A stretch of DNA of 64,000 nucleotides from Wurfbainia villosa (Eukaryota; Streptophyta; Magnoliopsida; Zingiberales; Zingiberaceae): assembly GCA_025175895.1 (NCBI GenBank), contig CM046005.1, positions 59,978,325 to 60,042,324 on the forward strand. The letters run 5' to 3'. Positions 33,542 to 43,858 of this stretch are shown in pieces. Position 1 is the first letter of the stretch, and each line of letters opens with the position of its first letter. The position numbers and the translations under genes are program-made. The notes under the pieces are model-generated. The model was given only the letters and a program-made list of their open reading frames with translations. It was not told the origin of the DNA and ran no database searches.

Positions 33542-34289
33542 CTGAACCAGTTTGGGTTAATAGTTTGGGTTGGCCAAACTACCTTTAAAGGGATCAAATG
33601 AACCGAGTGGGGCATCCATCACGATGGCCCTCTTCTCCTTCATTTCTTCATGATTTCGTCTCTCCATGCAATCTCGTCGGTCGATCTTAGTTCATCGACG
33701 TCCATGTGAGAGCAGCTCAATGATGGTGCCACCCCAGCTAATCCTTGTCCTTTGAGGTCTCAGTGATCTTTCGCGCGAGCACCGTTCTCATCTCCTCTTT
33801 CAGACGCGGCTGCCGTCGATGCACACATAGTAGAGGATCACCTCGCTAGGAGACCTTTGATCGTGGGTTCCCGAGCAAGATTTCGACGAAATGTCTTCGC
33901 TGGGAGCTAGGGGTTGGCGGCAGTGCTATCAGGTCTGCGATCATGAGTTGGATTTTGTGATTTCTGCCGTCACAGAATCTCCTTGTGCAAGGTAAGCCGA
34001 TCTAGATGTTGTTTGGATTGTAGTAGGTTTCAATCGCTGATTCCTTTAGATTTTACTGTGGATTCACCGATTTAGCAAGCTATTGAAGTGTGTTTTGGAT
34101 TTCTTTTTGTAGATCGAGAAACTGGGCAGTGAATCATTGAGGGGAATTTGGATCAACAAAGCGGTGGAAGCGAGGATCAGATGGGTAAGTTTGAAATTGA
34201 AAATTATGATTTGTATTTTTTATGAATATTATGTCATTGTTGTGTGGTTATTGGGTTGTTATTAACAGCTAGTGGAAGAAGGTTCTTCC
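33542..34289 (+). repeat. G 5' LTR, second segment
   Basis: It lies between the J and C insertions. It includes CTGAACCAGTTTGGGTT, a C-rich stretch near 33620-33800 and GGGTAAGT at 34183-34190, as in K. It ends at the C target site CTTCC. Confidence 0.6.
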
Positions 34290-36493
34290 TTTTAGTAATA
34301 TATGAGAGATGTCCTAAGGCAATCGCCTTATGTATGAACCATTTATATGATAAATGAAGATTCACTATTTGAGTATACATGTTTTATGTATTTAATTAGA
34401 TCTTAAACTCATTTACTGAATATCCACGATACGATTCACAACATAAGAGAATTTGTGATTGGATCACAACTAGTGAGTATCTCTACATGTGTAATTGTGA
34501 TGTATCGGAATTATCCCTAGTCGATGAATTGATGGATTTGGACACCATCAATTCTGTCGAGACTAGCACGAGGTATACTCCTCGTGTATCCAAGCAAATG
34601 ATTCTCACCGGGCCGGAGACATTGTGATGTCCGAGTTAATCGTGATGCTAGTTATGGTAACTAGTTCATTGGAGTGACCAGTAAGACTTCATATGGTTCT
34701 CTCGTATATATAGATATGTCAATGAAGTTCTTACTGTAGCTTAAGTGCGATGTTCTTCGACTTGTGTATTCAAGTCATCTTGATCATGGAGACTTATGCT
34801 TTGACATCTTAAGCAAACATCTCTAAGGAGATGTGGACCCGGATGATTGGGTATAAGTCAAGTGATCAAGGTGTTTGAATAGCCTATAAAGGATTCACCA
34901 CTCCTGCGAGGAGATGTATACCCATGGCCTCTCGTGATTGTTACTAAAGTCTGCCAAAGCATTACATGTTTAGAGTAAGGTACTCTTCGATACATGTGGA
35001 GTAACTAGAACTGTGAGGACGAGGAAATGATACTTGGGCTAGGTGTGACGAGTCACTAGTGGGGACACACTATAGACCATGTCCTCAACCAAGTGGGTAT
35101 AAGATGAGTGAAGGGAATGGGGCACGATTCATTCGAAGCCATCAAGGGTTTCGTAAATAGTTTTGATCAACCGCTGATCTTTTTGCTAATTGGGGATCAT
35201 GATGTACTACTAGGTGCCACTCATGATCGTTCTATAATTAATGGTTAATTATAGATGGCCAACATAAACCGAGAACCTATTTGGTCACACGCACAACGAG
35301 CGTAATCCGAAGGATTTAAAACGAGCTTCAGAATGGGATTCTCAGACCGAGAGAAACAAAGTTTGGTTGGACCAAACATGGAGCAAGCATGAAATCATTT
35401 CAGTCGCAATGGAAGCGTGGATGGGCAGAGTCTTATGAAGACATAATGGATGAACAAAAATGGTTTGGTTCTAATCCAATGGAGGAGAATAAACCAAAGG
35501 GTTTGGTTTATTTTAAACGAATGAACCAAAAGTTGGTTCGGTTCGTTTTAACTTAAAATAAACCATAATGGTTTGGTTTATTTTAACTTATCTTAATGGA
35601 GTGGGTTAACGGGCGTAATGGTTATGATCCAATATCCGTTAAGAGAATTAGTTCTCTATAAAAGAGGGCTTAAGGGATAATTAAGCCCTAATCCAAAAAC
35701 CCCTAGCCCTAAGGTTGCCGCCCACCTCCTCCTTGGAGCTCTCGGCGCCAACCTATTGCCGCCGCCCAAAGCTCCTCCAACCGGCGTCCAGAAGGCTGCT
35801 TCCTTCCCCCTTGCTGGCGTCGAGCTGCTGCCGGTTAGTGCTCCAGTGATCTCCTTCAAGTTTGGCATCAAGGTGAGCTCTATGTCCCTTGGTTGGCCGG
35901 CGCCTATCACCTCCACCAAAGCTGTCCAGTTTTCTGGACAGCTTATTCTCCTCTCGTCGGAGAGTCGTTTGGACGACGGTTAGAGCTCCAACAGTGGCTA
36001 ACTTACCGGGGATTCGATCTCCGGTAATCCTCCGAGGTGGAGGACGAAGGATTCGTCAATTGGTTGACGAATACCTCTCCGGAGAAGCTAGTTTTGAGAA
36101 CTCGTATTAGGATCCGAATTTGGATTCGGATCGTGATCATCTCTCGTTCACGTCGTCTTCAACACGAGGCTAGTAACCTGTACGAAGACGAAGCTCGTGG
36201 CTTAGCGAAGTCATCCCGAGGAACTCGGCGTGGATATGGATAGAGATGATTCTAGCGAGGATCGTTCTGGTTGATATCGTTCCCGCTACACGTCATACGA
36301 AAGGTATAACGTAGATAAATTTCCTTTTATTGCAAATTTAAATTTACGGTTATGTCTACACTTGTTGTAATATGCATGCGTGTGTTGTGTGTGTTGTAAT
36401 AAATGTAGATTTATTATTTTTATTGCTTCCGCTATGTTCATGTTTACGAAACGTGATCGAAGACACACATGTCGCGATGTCGGAAACCCAACA
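34290..36493 (+). repeat. 5' LTR of element C (2204 bp)
   Basis: It starts TTTTAGTAAT (TG mutated to TT) and ends CCCAACA. TATA box CTATAAAAG at 35656-35664; donor-like AAG|GTATAA at 36303/36304. Between about 34560 and 35150 it lacks many single bases and short runs that the 3' LTR has. Confidence 0.93.
35656..35664 (+). promoter_or_regulatory. TATA box of the C 5' LTR
   Basis: CTATAAAAG, repeated at 43016-43024 in the 3' LTR. The predicted start is about 30 nt downstream. Confidence 0.7.
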
Positions 36494-36494
36494 G

Positions 36495-36507
36495 TGGTAT
36501 CAGAGCC
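36495..36507 (+). promoter_or_regulatory. Primer-binding site of element C
   Basis: TGGTATCAGAGCC, one base after the LTR end, complementary to initiator tRNA-Met. Confidence 0.94.
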
Positions 36508-37178
36508 CAGGTTGTGTTTTGACATAATCATAAAATGGTTTTGCGATAGTCATAATGTTATTTCTGGAAATTTTCTAATTTTGGAAATTTAGAAGTATTT
36601 ATTGAAATTTTTCAATTTTGGAAAGTCTAGAAGTATTTATGGAAATCTTCCACTTTTGGAAAGTTGGAAGTATTTATGGAAATTGATATTTTCCATAAAT
36701 AAAATATTTGATTAGATTTTGGAAATTTGTTTCCTAATTTAATCTTGATTTGATTTGGGAAATCAAATATTAAAATATTTTATTTCCATAAGTAGTTTTA
36801 ATGATTTAGGAAATTGGTTTCCTAAATAGATTTTCCTTAATCAAATAATTCCATAAATAAAATATGATTAGATTTGGAAATTTGTTTCCTAATTTAATTA
36901 TGATTTGATTTGGAGAATCAAATCTTAAACATATTTTATTTCCATAAATAGTTATGACATATAAGGAAATATATACATGACATAATTGTATACCATGTAA
37001 TTGCATTAGATGCATAACATTATGTCATGCGTGTCGTGACATGTAGATGTATGTCATGTATGCCATGCCATGTAGATAATAGTTATTTGCATGCAAAGAG
37101 GATGAGACATAAAACCCATAAAAAATATTAAAGCCTTCACCTTCCATTAATATGGTTAGAACCAGAGTTCCGTTTCTT

Positions 37179-37620
37179 GTTTGGGTTGTTGGACTCTCTC
37201 CAAGCCCGGCTCAAACCCGAACATGTTCAAACCATGGAATAGTTTAATACTAATATGGTAAGAGTCAGAGGTCAATCGTTAGCTTTGGTTGTTGGACTCT
37301 CTCCAAGCTGGGCTAATTGGTTGAATGCGCTCTAACCATATTAAAACTATTTCTCGATTAATGGGTTGGCTTTAACATGGAGCATCGGCTTGTTGGACTC
37401 TCTCCAAGGTCGATGTAAAGGGAGGTGATGTTGGGTGCTATGCATATGATGCATACTTGTTAATGTGTTAACAACCCAACGTATGTGTGAACATTCAATT
37501 AGTTGATAACACATTGTGATAGTTGCATATACGTGATATGCAATCGGTATAGATGATACCTACCATCGTAGTTATGAATGGCTTGTTGGACTCTCTCCAA
37601 GGTTGTTCATAACTATGATG
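37179..37620 (+). other. Four leader stem-loops with invariant apex (candidate structured RNA)
   Basis: TTGGACTCTCTCCAA (5-bp stem, CTCTC loop) occurs identically at 37189-37203, 37292-37306, 37393-37407 and 37586-37600. The outer stems differ in sequence yet pair: GTTTG/CAAAC (37179-37216), TTAGC/GCTAA (37279-37316), CATCG/CGATG (37383-37415), and a 15-bp arm with one G-T pair, CATCGTAGTTATGAA with TTCATAACTATGATG (37564-37620). Position between primer site and gag suggests packaging, dimerisation or translation control. Confidence 0.75.
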
Positions 37621-37779
37621 GATATCAGCCCATTCGGAGATGGACCTACGATCTCCCAAAGTGATTTTAGGGTTTTTGAAATTCGAAAAATGAATGGGAT
37701 TTATAAATGTATATTGATGCATTTTAAAATCATTTTCTCATATATGCTCGTTTTGTATTTCTAGGTCAATAAATTGATC

Positions 37780-39432
37780 ATGACGTCTTTGAATTTGCGC
37801 ACTATTTTGGATTCGAACAAAATGACTGGGCTTAACTTCCTGGACTGGCTTAGAAATCTGAGAATTGTTCTCAAGGCGGAAAAGCTTGCATATGTCCTTG
37901 AAGAGCCTCTTCCTGACCGTCCTAAGGACGATGCAACTCCAGACCAAATGTTGGTCTATCAGAAGCATGTGGCAGATTCTGAGCTGGCGAGTTGCATTAT
38001 GCTAGCGGCGATGGTACCTGAGCTACAAAAGCAGCATGAGCATATGGATGCTAATACTATACTCTTCCATCTTCATGAGTTGTTCGATGAGCAAGCGAGA
38101 TCCGAAAGGTTCGAGGTCTCTAGGCTCCTCTTCACCACGAAGATGCAAGAAGGTTCGTCTGTAATGCAGTTTGTGCTAAAGATGAATGGGTACATCGAGC
38201 GACTAGCCACCCTCAGTTTTGTGATGGATCATGAGTTAAGTATTGACTTAATTCTGCATTGTTTGCCCAAGAGTTTCTCACAATTTGTGATGAACTATCG
38301 GATGAACAAATTAGAATCCACCATTCCCGAGCTCCTCAATATGCTGAAGACTGTGGAGCCTTCTGTGAAGCATGAGGAGAAGGCGGTTCTGTTAGTTGAT
38401 TCCTCAAAGAAAGGTTCTAAGAGGAAGGCAAAAGAACAGAAGAAAGGAAAGAAGAAAAAGGCAAAGAAGGCAGAACCAGCGCAAAAGGGCACTTGCCATC
38501 ACTGTGGCAAGGAAGGCCACTGGCGAAGAAACTGCAAGATTTATCTTGAGTCCATGAAGAAGAAGAAGGCATCTGATGCCCCATCCTCTTCAGGTATCTT
38601 CGTTATTGATTGTCATTCTATTTCCTTAGACACTTGGGTATTGGATACTGGGTGTGACTCATATATATGTAATGACATACAGGGGCTAAGGAATAGAAGA
38701 AGACTTGTCAGAGGGGAGTCAAATTTGCGAGTTGGCAATGGAGCAAAGGTTGCTGCGGTCGCCATCGGAACTTATTTGCTGAAGCTCCCTAGTGGACTAG
38801 TCTTAGAACTGGACAATTGCTATTATGTTCCTTCTCTAATAAAGAACATTGTTTCTATTTCCTGCTTAAATAGAAATGGTTTCCATTTGACGTTTAGTAA
38901 CAATTGTTGTTATATAACTTTGAATGACATACTTTATGGAACTGGAACTTTGAGTAATGACATTTATACGTTGGACGTATCCAGTGACATTTGCAATATC
39001 GAAGCGAGCAACAAGCGTGCTCGAAAGGGTAATCAATTAGACTCCTATATGTGGCATTGTCGTCTTGGCCATGTAAGCAAGAAATGCATGTCCGAATTAC
39101 ACAGATGTGGAATTCTGGAATCGTTTGAATTGGATTCATACGATACATGCGAATCATGCTTAAAAGGCAAGATGACTAAGTTACCTTTTACTGGAAAAGG
39201 TGAACAAGTGGGAGAGTTACTAGGACTAATACATACTGATGTATGTGGTCCTATGTCAACTCAAGCATTAGGAGGCTATAGCTACTTCATTACCTTCACC
39301 GATGATCACTCACGGTTTGGGTATGTGTTCTTGATGAAACACAAGTCTGAAGCCTTTGAAAGGTTCAAAGAATTCAGAAATAAAGTAGAGAAACAACATG
39401 ATAAGAGTATTAAAATACTTCGATCGGATTGA
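37780..39432 (+). pseudogene. Gag-protease-integrase N-part of element C (ends at premature TGA)
   Basis: The ATG at 37780 follows the acceptor-like site. Residues 1-200 are a copia Gag domain (UBN2-like), followed by a basic linker and a CCHC knuckle CHHCGKEGHWRRNC near residue 242. The protease has the active-site motif LDTG near 288. The integrase zinc region shows WHCRLGH and CESCLKGKM near 427-460. The core starts with HTDVCGPM, giving the first catalytic Asp, and reaches LRSD, the second. The next codon, CGA (Arg) in relatives, is TGA here, a CpG-type C-to-T change. The polyprotein would normally continue into the next segment. Confidence 0.92.
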
Positions 39433-40104
39433 GGTGGTGAATACTTAAGTCAAGAGTTTCTTGATTATCTAAGAGACAATGGTATATTGTCTCAATGGAC
39501 TCCGCCATATACACCACAGCATAATGGTGTATCTGAGAGGCGTAACCGGACCTTGTTGGACATGGTCAGGTCAATGATGAATCATGCGACTCTTCCCAAG
39601 TCCTTTTGGGGCTATGCACTTCGAACAGCTGTTTACTTGTTAAACAGAATGCCTACCAAGGTAGTCTCAACTACTCTATATGAGATATGGAATGGTAAGA
39701 AATCTCATGTATCTTACTTGAAGATATGGGGTTGTCCTGCTTATGTAAGCGGATGTATCGGACAAATTGGATGCTAAGTCGATAAATGTCTATTTGTTGG
39801 ATACCCTAAGGAAACAAGGGGTTACCAATTCTATCATCTGTGGAACAAAAGGTGTTTGTTTCAAGGCATCTTTGTGTTTCTAGAGAAAGAGTTTCTCTTG
39901 CAAGAAAGCAGTGGGAGTGTCGTCCGAGCTTGAGGAGGCTCGAGAGACTCAAATAGACATTAATGAGATAATTGGTGAAGCACTGACAACAACTCATAGT
40001 GATGAGCAATCTTTGGACCTATTGTAACACCACATCTTCGTAGATCTGGTAGAACACGCAATATTCCTGAGAGATATGGATTTCTCATAAGTGAATCGAA
40101 CGAC
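39433..40104 (+). pseudogene. Integrase C-part of element C
   Basis: After the TGA the frame resumes with GGEYLSQEF and, at 39487-39777, GVSERRNRTLL with the third catalytic Glu, then FWGYALRTAVYLLNRMP and the copia integrase C-terminal region. A frameshift near 39750-39780 (ISGCIGQIG-like) is followed by LFVGYPKETRGYQFYH in another frame, and more breaks to 40100. Confidence 0.85.
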
Positions 40105-40812
40105 GTGTTACTCATTGATTATGAGAAGCCTACCAGTTATGAAGAAGTGCTGACAAGTTCAGAAAGGGATAAATGGCTTGGTGCCATGAAGTCGGAAATA
40201 GATTCCATGTATGAAAATCAAGTTTGGAACTTGGTTGCCCCACCTGAAGGCATAAAGCCTATAGGGTGCAAGTGGGTTTTCAAGAAGAAAACCGACATGG
40301 ATGGTAATGTGATTACCTATAAGGCTAGATTAGTGGCGAAAGGATATCGTCAAAAGCAAGGTGTTGATTATGACGAAACCTATTCGCCTGTAGCTTTGCT
40401 TAAATCCATTCGGATGCTCCTAGCCATAGAGGCTCATTATGATTATGAGATATGGAAGATGGATGTGAAAATAGCTTTCCTTAATGGAAACCTGCTCGAG
40501 GACGTGTATATGATACAGCCTGAGGGTTTCACATCGGTTGATAAAACCAAGGTATGTAAATTGCGACGGTCCATTTATGGATTGAAGCAAGCATCCAGGA
40601 GCTGGAATATCCATTTTGATGAGACAATCAAAAAGTTTGATTTCTCACAAAATCCAGACGAACCTTGTGTGTACAAGAAGGATAGTTGGAGTGCAGTCGT
40701 GTTCCTAGTATTGTATGTCGATGACATACTACTTATAGGAAACGATGTTTCAATCTTACAGTCAGTGAAGGTTTGGTTATCCAAGACATTCTCCATGAAA
40801 GACCTGGGATAA
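40105..40812 (+). pseudogene. Reverse transcriptase of element C
   Basis: The frame covers the copia RT domain: WLGAMKSEIDSMYENQVWNL at the start, GCKWVFKKK, RLVAKGYRQKQGVDYDETYS, DVKIAFLNG with one catalytic Asp, SIYGLKQASR, and the active-site motif YVDDILLIGND near 40712-40745. It ends with TAA at KDLG, where relatives have GAA. The RT copies element RNA to DNA within the particle. Apart from the stop, the domain looks intact. Confidence 0.9.
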
Positions 40813-41625
40813 GCAACCTACATCCTCGGGATTAAGATCTATAGAGATAGATCGAAACAGTTGCTTGGTCTTTCGCAGTCTACATATATAGACCGAGTGC
40901 TAAAGAGGTTTAGCATGTCGGAATCCAAGAAAGGTTTCTTACCCATCAGGCATGGGGTACACCTTTCGAAGTCTATGTGTCCGCGCACAGAAGACGAGAG
41001 GATTTGCATGAGTAAGATTCCCTATGCATCCGCAATAGGATCTATCATGTATGCTATGTTATGTACAAGGCTCGATGTATCGTACGCTCTGAGTGTCACG
41101 AGCAGATACCAGTCCGATCCAGGAATGGATCATTGGGCGGCTGTTAAGATGATCCTTAAGTACTTGAGAAGATCTAAGGATGTGTTCCTAATATATGGAG
41201 AAGGGGACATGGTGATACGCGGGTATACAGATGCCAGCTTCCAGACAGACAAGGATGATTCCATGTCTTAGTCTGGGTATGTATTCACCTAGAATGGAGG
41301 TGCAATAAGTTGGAAAGGTTCCAAGCTTGACGCTATAGCGGATTCTGCCACTAAGGAAGAATACATTGCAGCTTTGGAAGCAGCATAGGAAGCGGTTTGG
41401 ATCAAGAAGTTTATCTCTGAACTTGATGTGGTCTCATCAATGATCCAAACATGTGCTTCGCCGCTATCATCTTATCAGAGAGATCATCAGTAGGAACGAA
41501 ATACAAATCGAGAAAATTCCCACTGAAAGGAACTTAGCGGATCCCTTGACTAAGGCATTACCTCAAAATAAGTTTGAGGGTCATGTTCGAGCTTATGGTA
41601 TTGGATACCGTAGCGATTGGCATTA
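40813..41625 (+). pseudogene. RT C-part and RNase H of element C
   Basis: Continues with GLSQSTYIDRVLKRFSM, MCPRTEDERI, PYASAIGSIMYAM and RYQSDPG. The RNase H part has GYTDASFQTDKDD, then a TAG where relatives have CAG or similar, then GYVFT*NGGAISWK, SATKEEYIAALEAA and LTKALPQNKFEGH. Several in-frame stops and a short deletion near 41440-41480 inactivate it. Confidence 0.87.
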
Positions 41626-41629
41626 GGCC

Positions 41630-41640
41630 AAGTGGGAGTC
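41630..41640 (+). promoter_or_regulatory. Polypurine tract of element C
   Basis: AAGTGGGAGTC immediately before TGTTAG of the 3' LTR; the same tract precedes H's LTR. Confidence 0.88.
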
Positions 41641-43853
41641 TGTTAGTAATATATGAGAGATGTCCTAAGGCAATCGCCTTATGTATGAACCATTTATATG
41701 ATAAATAAAGATTCACTATTTGAGTATACATGTTTTATGTATTTGATTGGATCTTAAACTCATTTACTGAATGTCCACGATACGATTCACAGAATGAGAG
41801 AATTTGTGATTGGATCACAACTAGTGAGTATCTCTACATGTGTAATTGTGATGTATCAGAATTATCCCTAGTCGATGAATTGATGGATTTGGACACTATG
41901 CAGCACGAGGTATACTCCTTGGTGTATCCAAGCAGCTGATTCTCACTGGCTGGAGACATAGTGATGTCCGGAGTTAATCGTGGATGCTAGTTATGGTAAC
42001 TAGTTCATTGGAGTGACCAGCCGTAAGACTTCATATGGTTCTCTGCATATATAAATATGTCAATGAAGTTCTTACTGTGGCTTAAGTGTGATGTTCCTTT
42101 GACTTGCGATATTCAAGTCATCTTGATCATAGAGACTTATGCTTTGACATCTTAAGCAAGCATCTCTAAGGAGATGTGGACCCGGGATGATTGGGTATAA
42201 GTCGAAGTGATCGAAGGTGTTTGAATAGCCTATAAAGGATTCACCACTCCTTGCGAGGAGATGTATACCCATGGCCTCTCGTCGGATTGTTACTAAAGTC
42301 TTTGGCCAAAGCATTACATGTTTAGAGTAAGGTACTCTTCGATACATGTGGGGTAACTAGAATTCGTAGGACGAGAAAATGATACTTGGGCTAGGTGTGA
42401 CGTAGTCAGCCTAGTGGGGACTGACACTATTATACCATGTCCTGAACCAAGTGGGTATAAGATGAGTGAAGGGAATGGGGCACGATTCATTCGAGCTGCT
42501 GAAGGGTTTCAGAAATAGTTTTGAATCAACCGTTGATCTTTTCGGTTAATTGGGGATCATGATGTACTACTAGGTGCCACTCATGATCGTTCTATAATTA
42601 ATGGTTAATTATAGACGGCCAACATAAACCGAGAACCTATTTGGTCACACGCACAACGAGCGTAATCCGAAGGATTTAAAACGAGCTTGAAAATGGGATT
42701 CTCAGACCGAGAGAAATAAAGTTTTGTTGGACCAAACATGGAGCGAGCATGAAATCGTTTCAGTCGCAATGGAAGCGTGGATGGGCCGAGCCTTATGAAG
42801 ACATAATGGATGAACCAAAATGGTTTGGTTCTAATCCAATGGAGGAGAATAAACCAAAGGGTTTGGTTTATTTTAAACGAATGAACCAAAAGTTGGTTTG
42901 GTTCGTTTTAACTTAAAATAAACCATCATGGTTTGGTTTATTTTAACTTATCTTAATGGAGCAGGTTAACGGGCGTAATGGTTATGATCCAATAACCGTT
43001 AAGAGAATTAGTTCTCTATAAAAGAGGGCTTAAGGGATAATTAAGCCCTAATCCAAAAACCCCTAGCCCTAAGGTTGCCGCCCACCTCCTCCTTGGAGCT
43101 CTCGGCGCCAACCAATTGCCGCCGCCCAAAGCTCCTCCAAACGGCGTCTAGAAGGCTGCTTCCTTCCCCCTCGTCGGCGTCGAGCTGCTGCCGGTTAGTG
43201 CTCCGGTGATCTCCTTCAAGTTTGTCATCAAGGTGAGCTCTATCTCCCTTTGTTGGCCGGCGCCTATCACCTCCACCAAAGCTGTCCAGTTTTCTGGACA
43301 GCTTGTTCTCCTCTCGTCGGAGCGTCGTTTGGACGACAGTTAGAGCTCCGACAGCGGCTAACTTACCGGGGATTCGATCTCCGGTAATCCTCTGAGGTGG
43401 AGGACGAAGGATTCGTCAATTGGTTGACGAATATCTATCCGGAGAAGCGAGTTTTGAGAACTCGTATTAGGGTCCGAATTTGGATTCGGATCGTGATCAT
43501 CTCTTGATCACGTCGTCTTCAACATGAGGCTAGTAACCCGTACGAAGACGAAGCTCGTGGCTTACCGAAGTCATCCCGAGAAACTCAGCATGGATACGGA
43601 TAGAGACGATTCTAGCGAGGATCGTTCCGGTTGATGCCGTTCCCGCTACATGTCATACGAAAGGTATAACGTAGATAAATTTCCTTTTATTGCAAATTTA
43701 AATTTACGGTTATGTCTACACTTGTTGTAATATGCATGCGTGTGTTGTGTGTGTTGTAATAAATGTAGATTTATTATTTTTATTGCTTCCACTGTGTTCA
43801 TGTTTACGAGACGTGATCGAACACACACACGCCGCGGTGCCGGAAACCCAACA
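41641..43853 (+). repeat. 3' LTR of element C (2213 bp)
   Basis: TGTTAGTAAT...CCCAACA, collinear with the 5' LTR; TATA at 43016-43024 and donor-like AAG|GTATAA near 43664. Confidence 0.95.
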
Positions 43854-43858
43854 CTTCC

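Larger units (their letters stand above)
36304..37764 (+). other. Candidate leader intron of element C
   Basis: A donor-like AAG|GTATAACG lies in the LTR downstream of TATA. An acceptor-like TTTTGTATTTCTAG|G ends 15 nt before the gag ATG (37780). Removing this 1461-nt stretch would delete the LTR end, primer site and whole leader from a gag mRNA. Inferred from sequence only; the E/F/I/J family has the same layout. Confidence 0.45.
34290..43853 (+). mobile_element. Copia LTR retrotransposon C, full-length, pol broken
   Basis: Flanked by CTTCC at 34285-34289 and 43854-43858, a perfect 5-bp duplication. The order is 5' LTR, primer-binding site, a long structured leader, gag-protease-integrase-RT-RNase H, polypurine tract, 3' LTR. 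It has the most complete coding region here, but a handful of stops and frameshifts inactivate it. Its LTRs match remnant H, not the I/J/E/F family. It sits inside G's LTR. Confidence 0.96.

Noticed and set aside
36286..36531. 81-codon minus-strand frame spanning the C LTR end
   Set aside because: Antisense to LTR and primer site; repeated at 43646 only because the LTR is.
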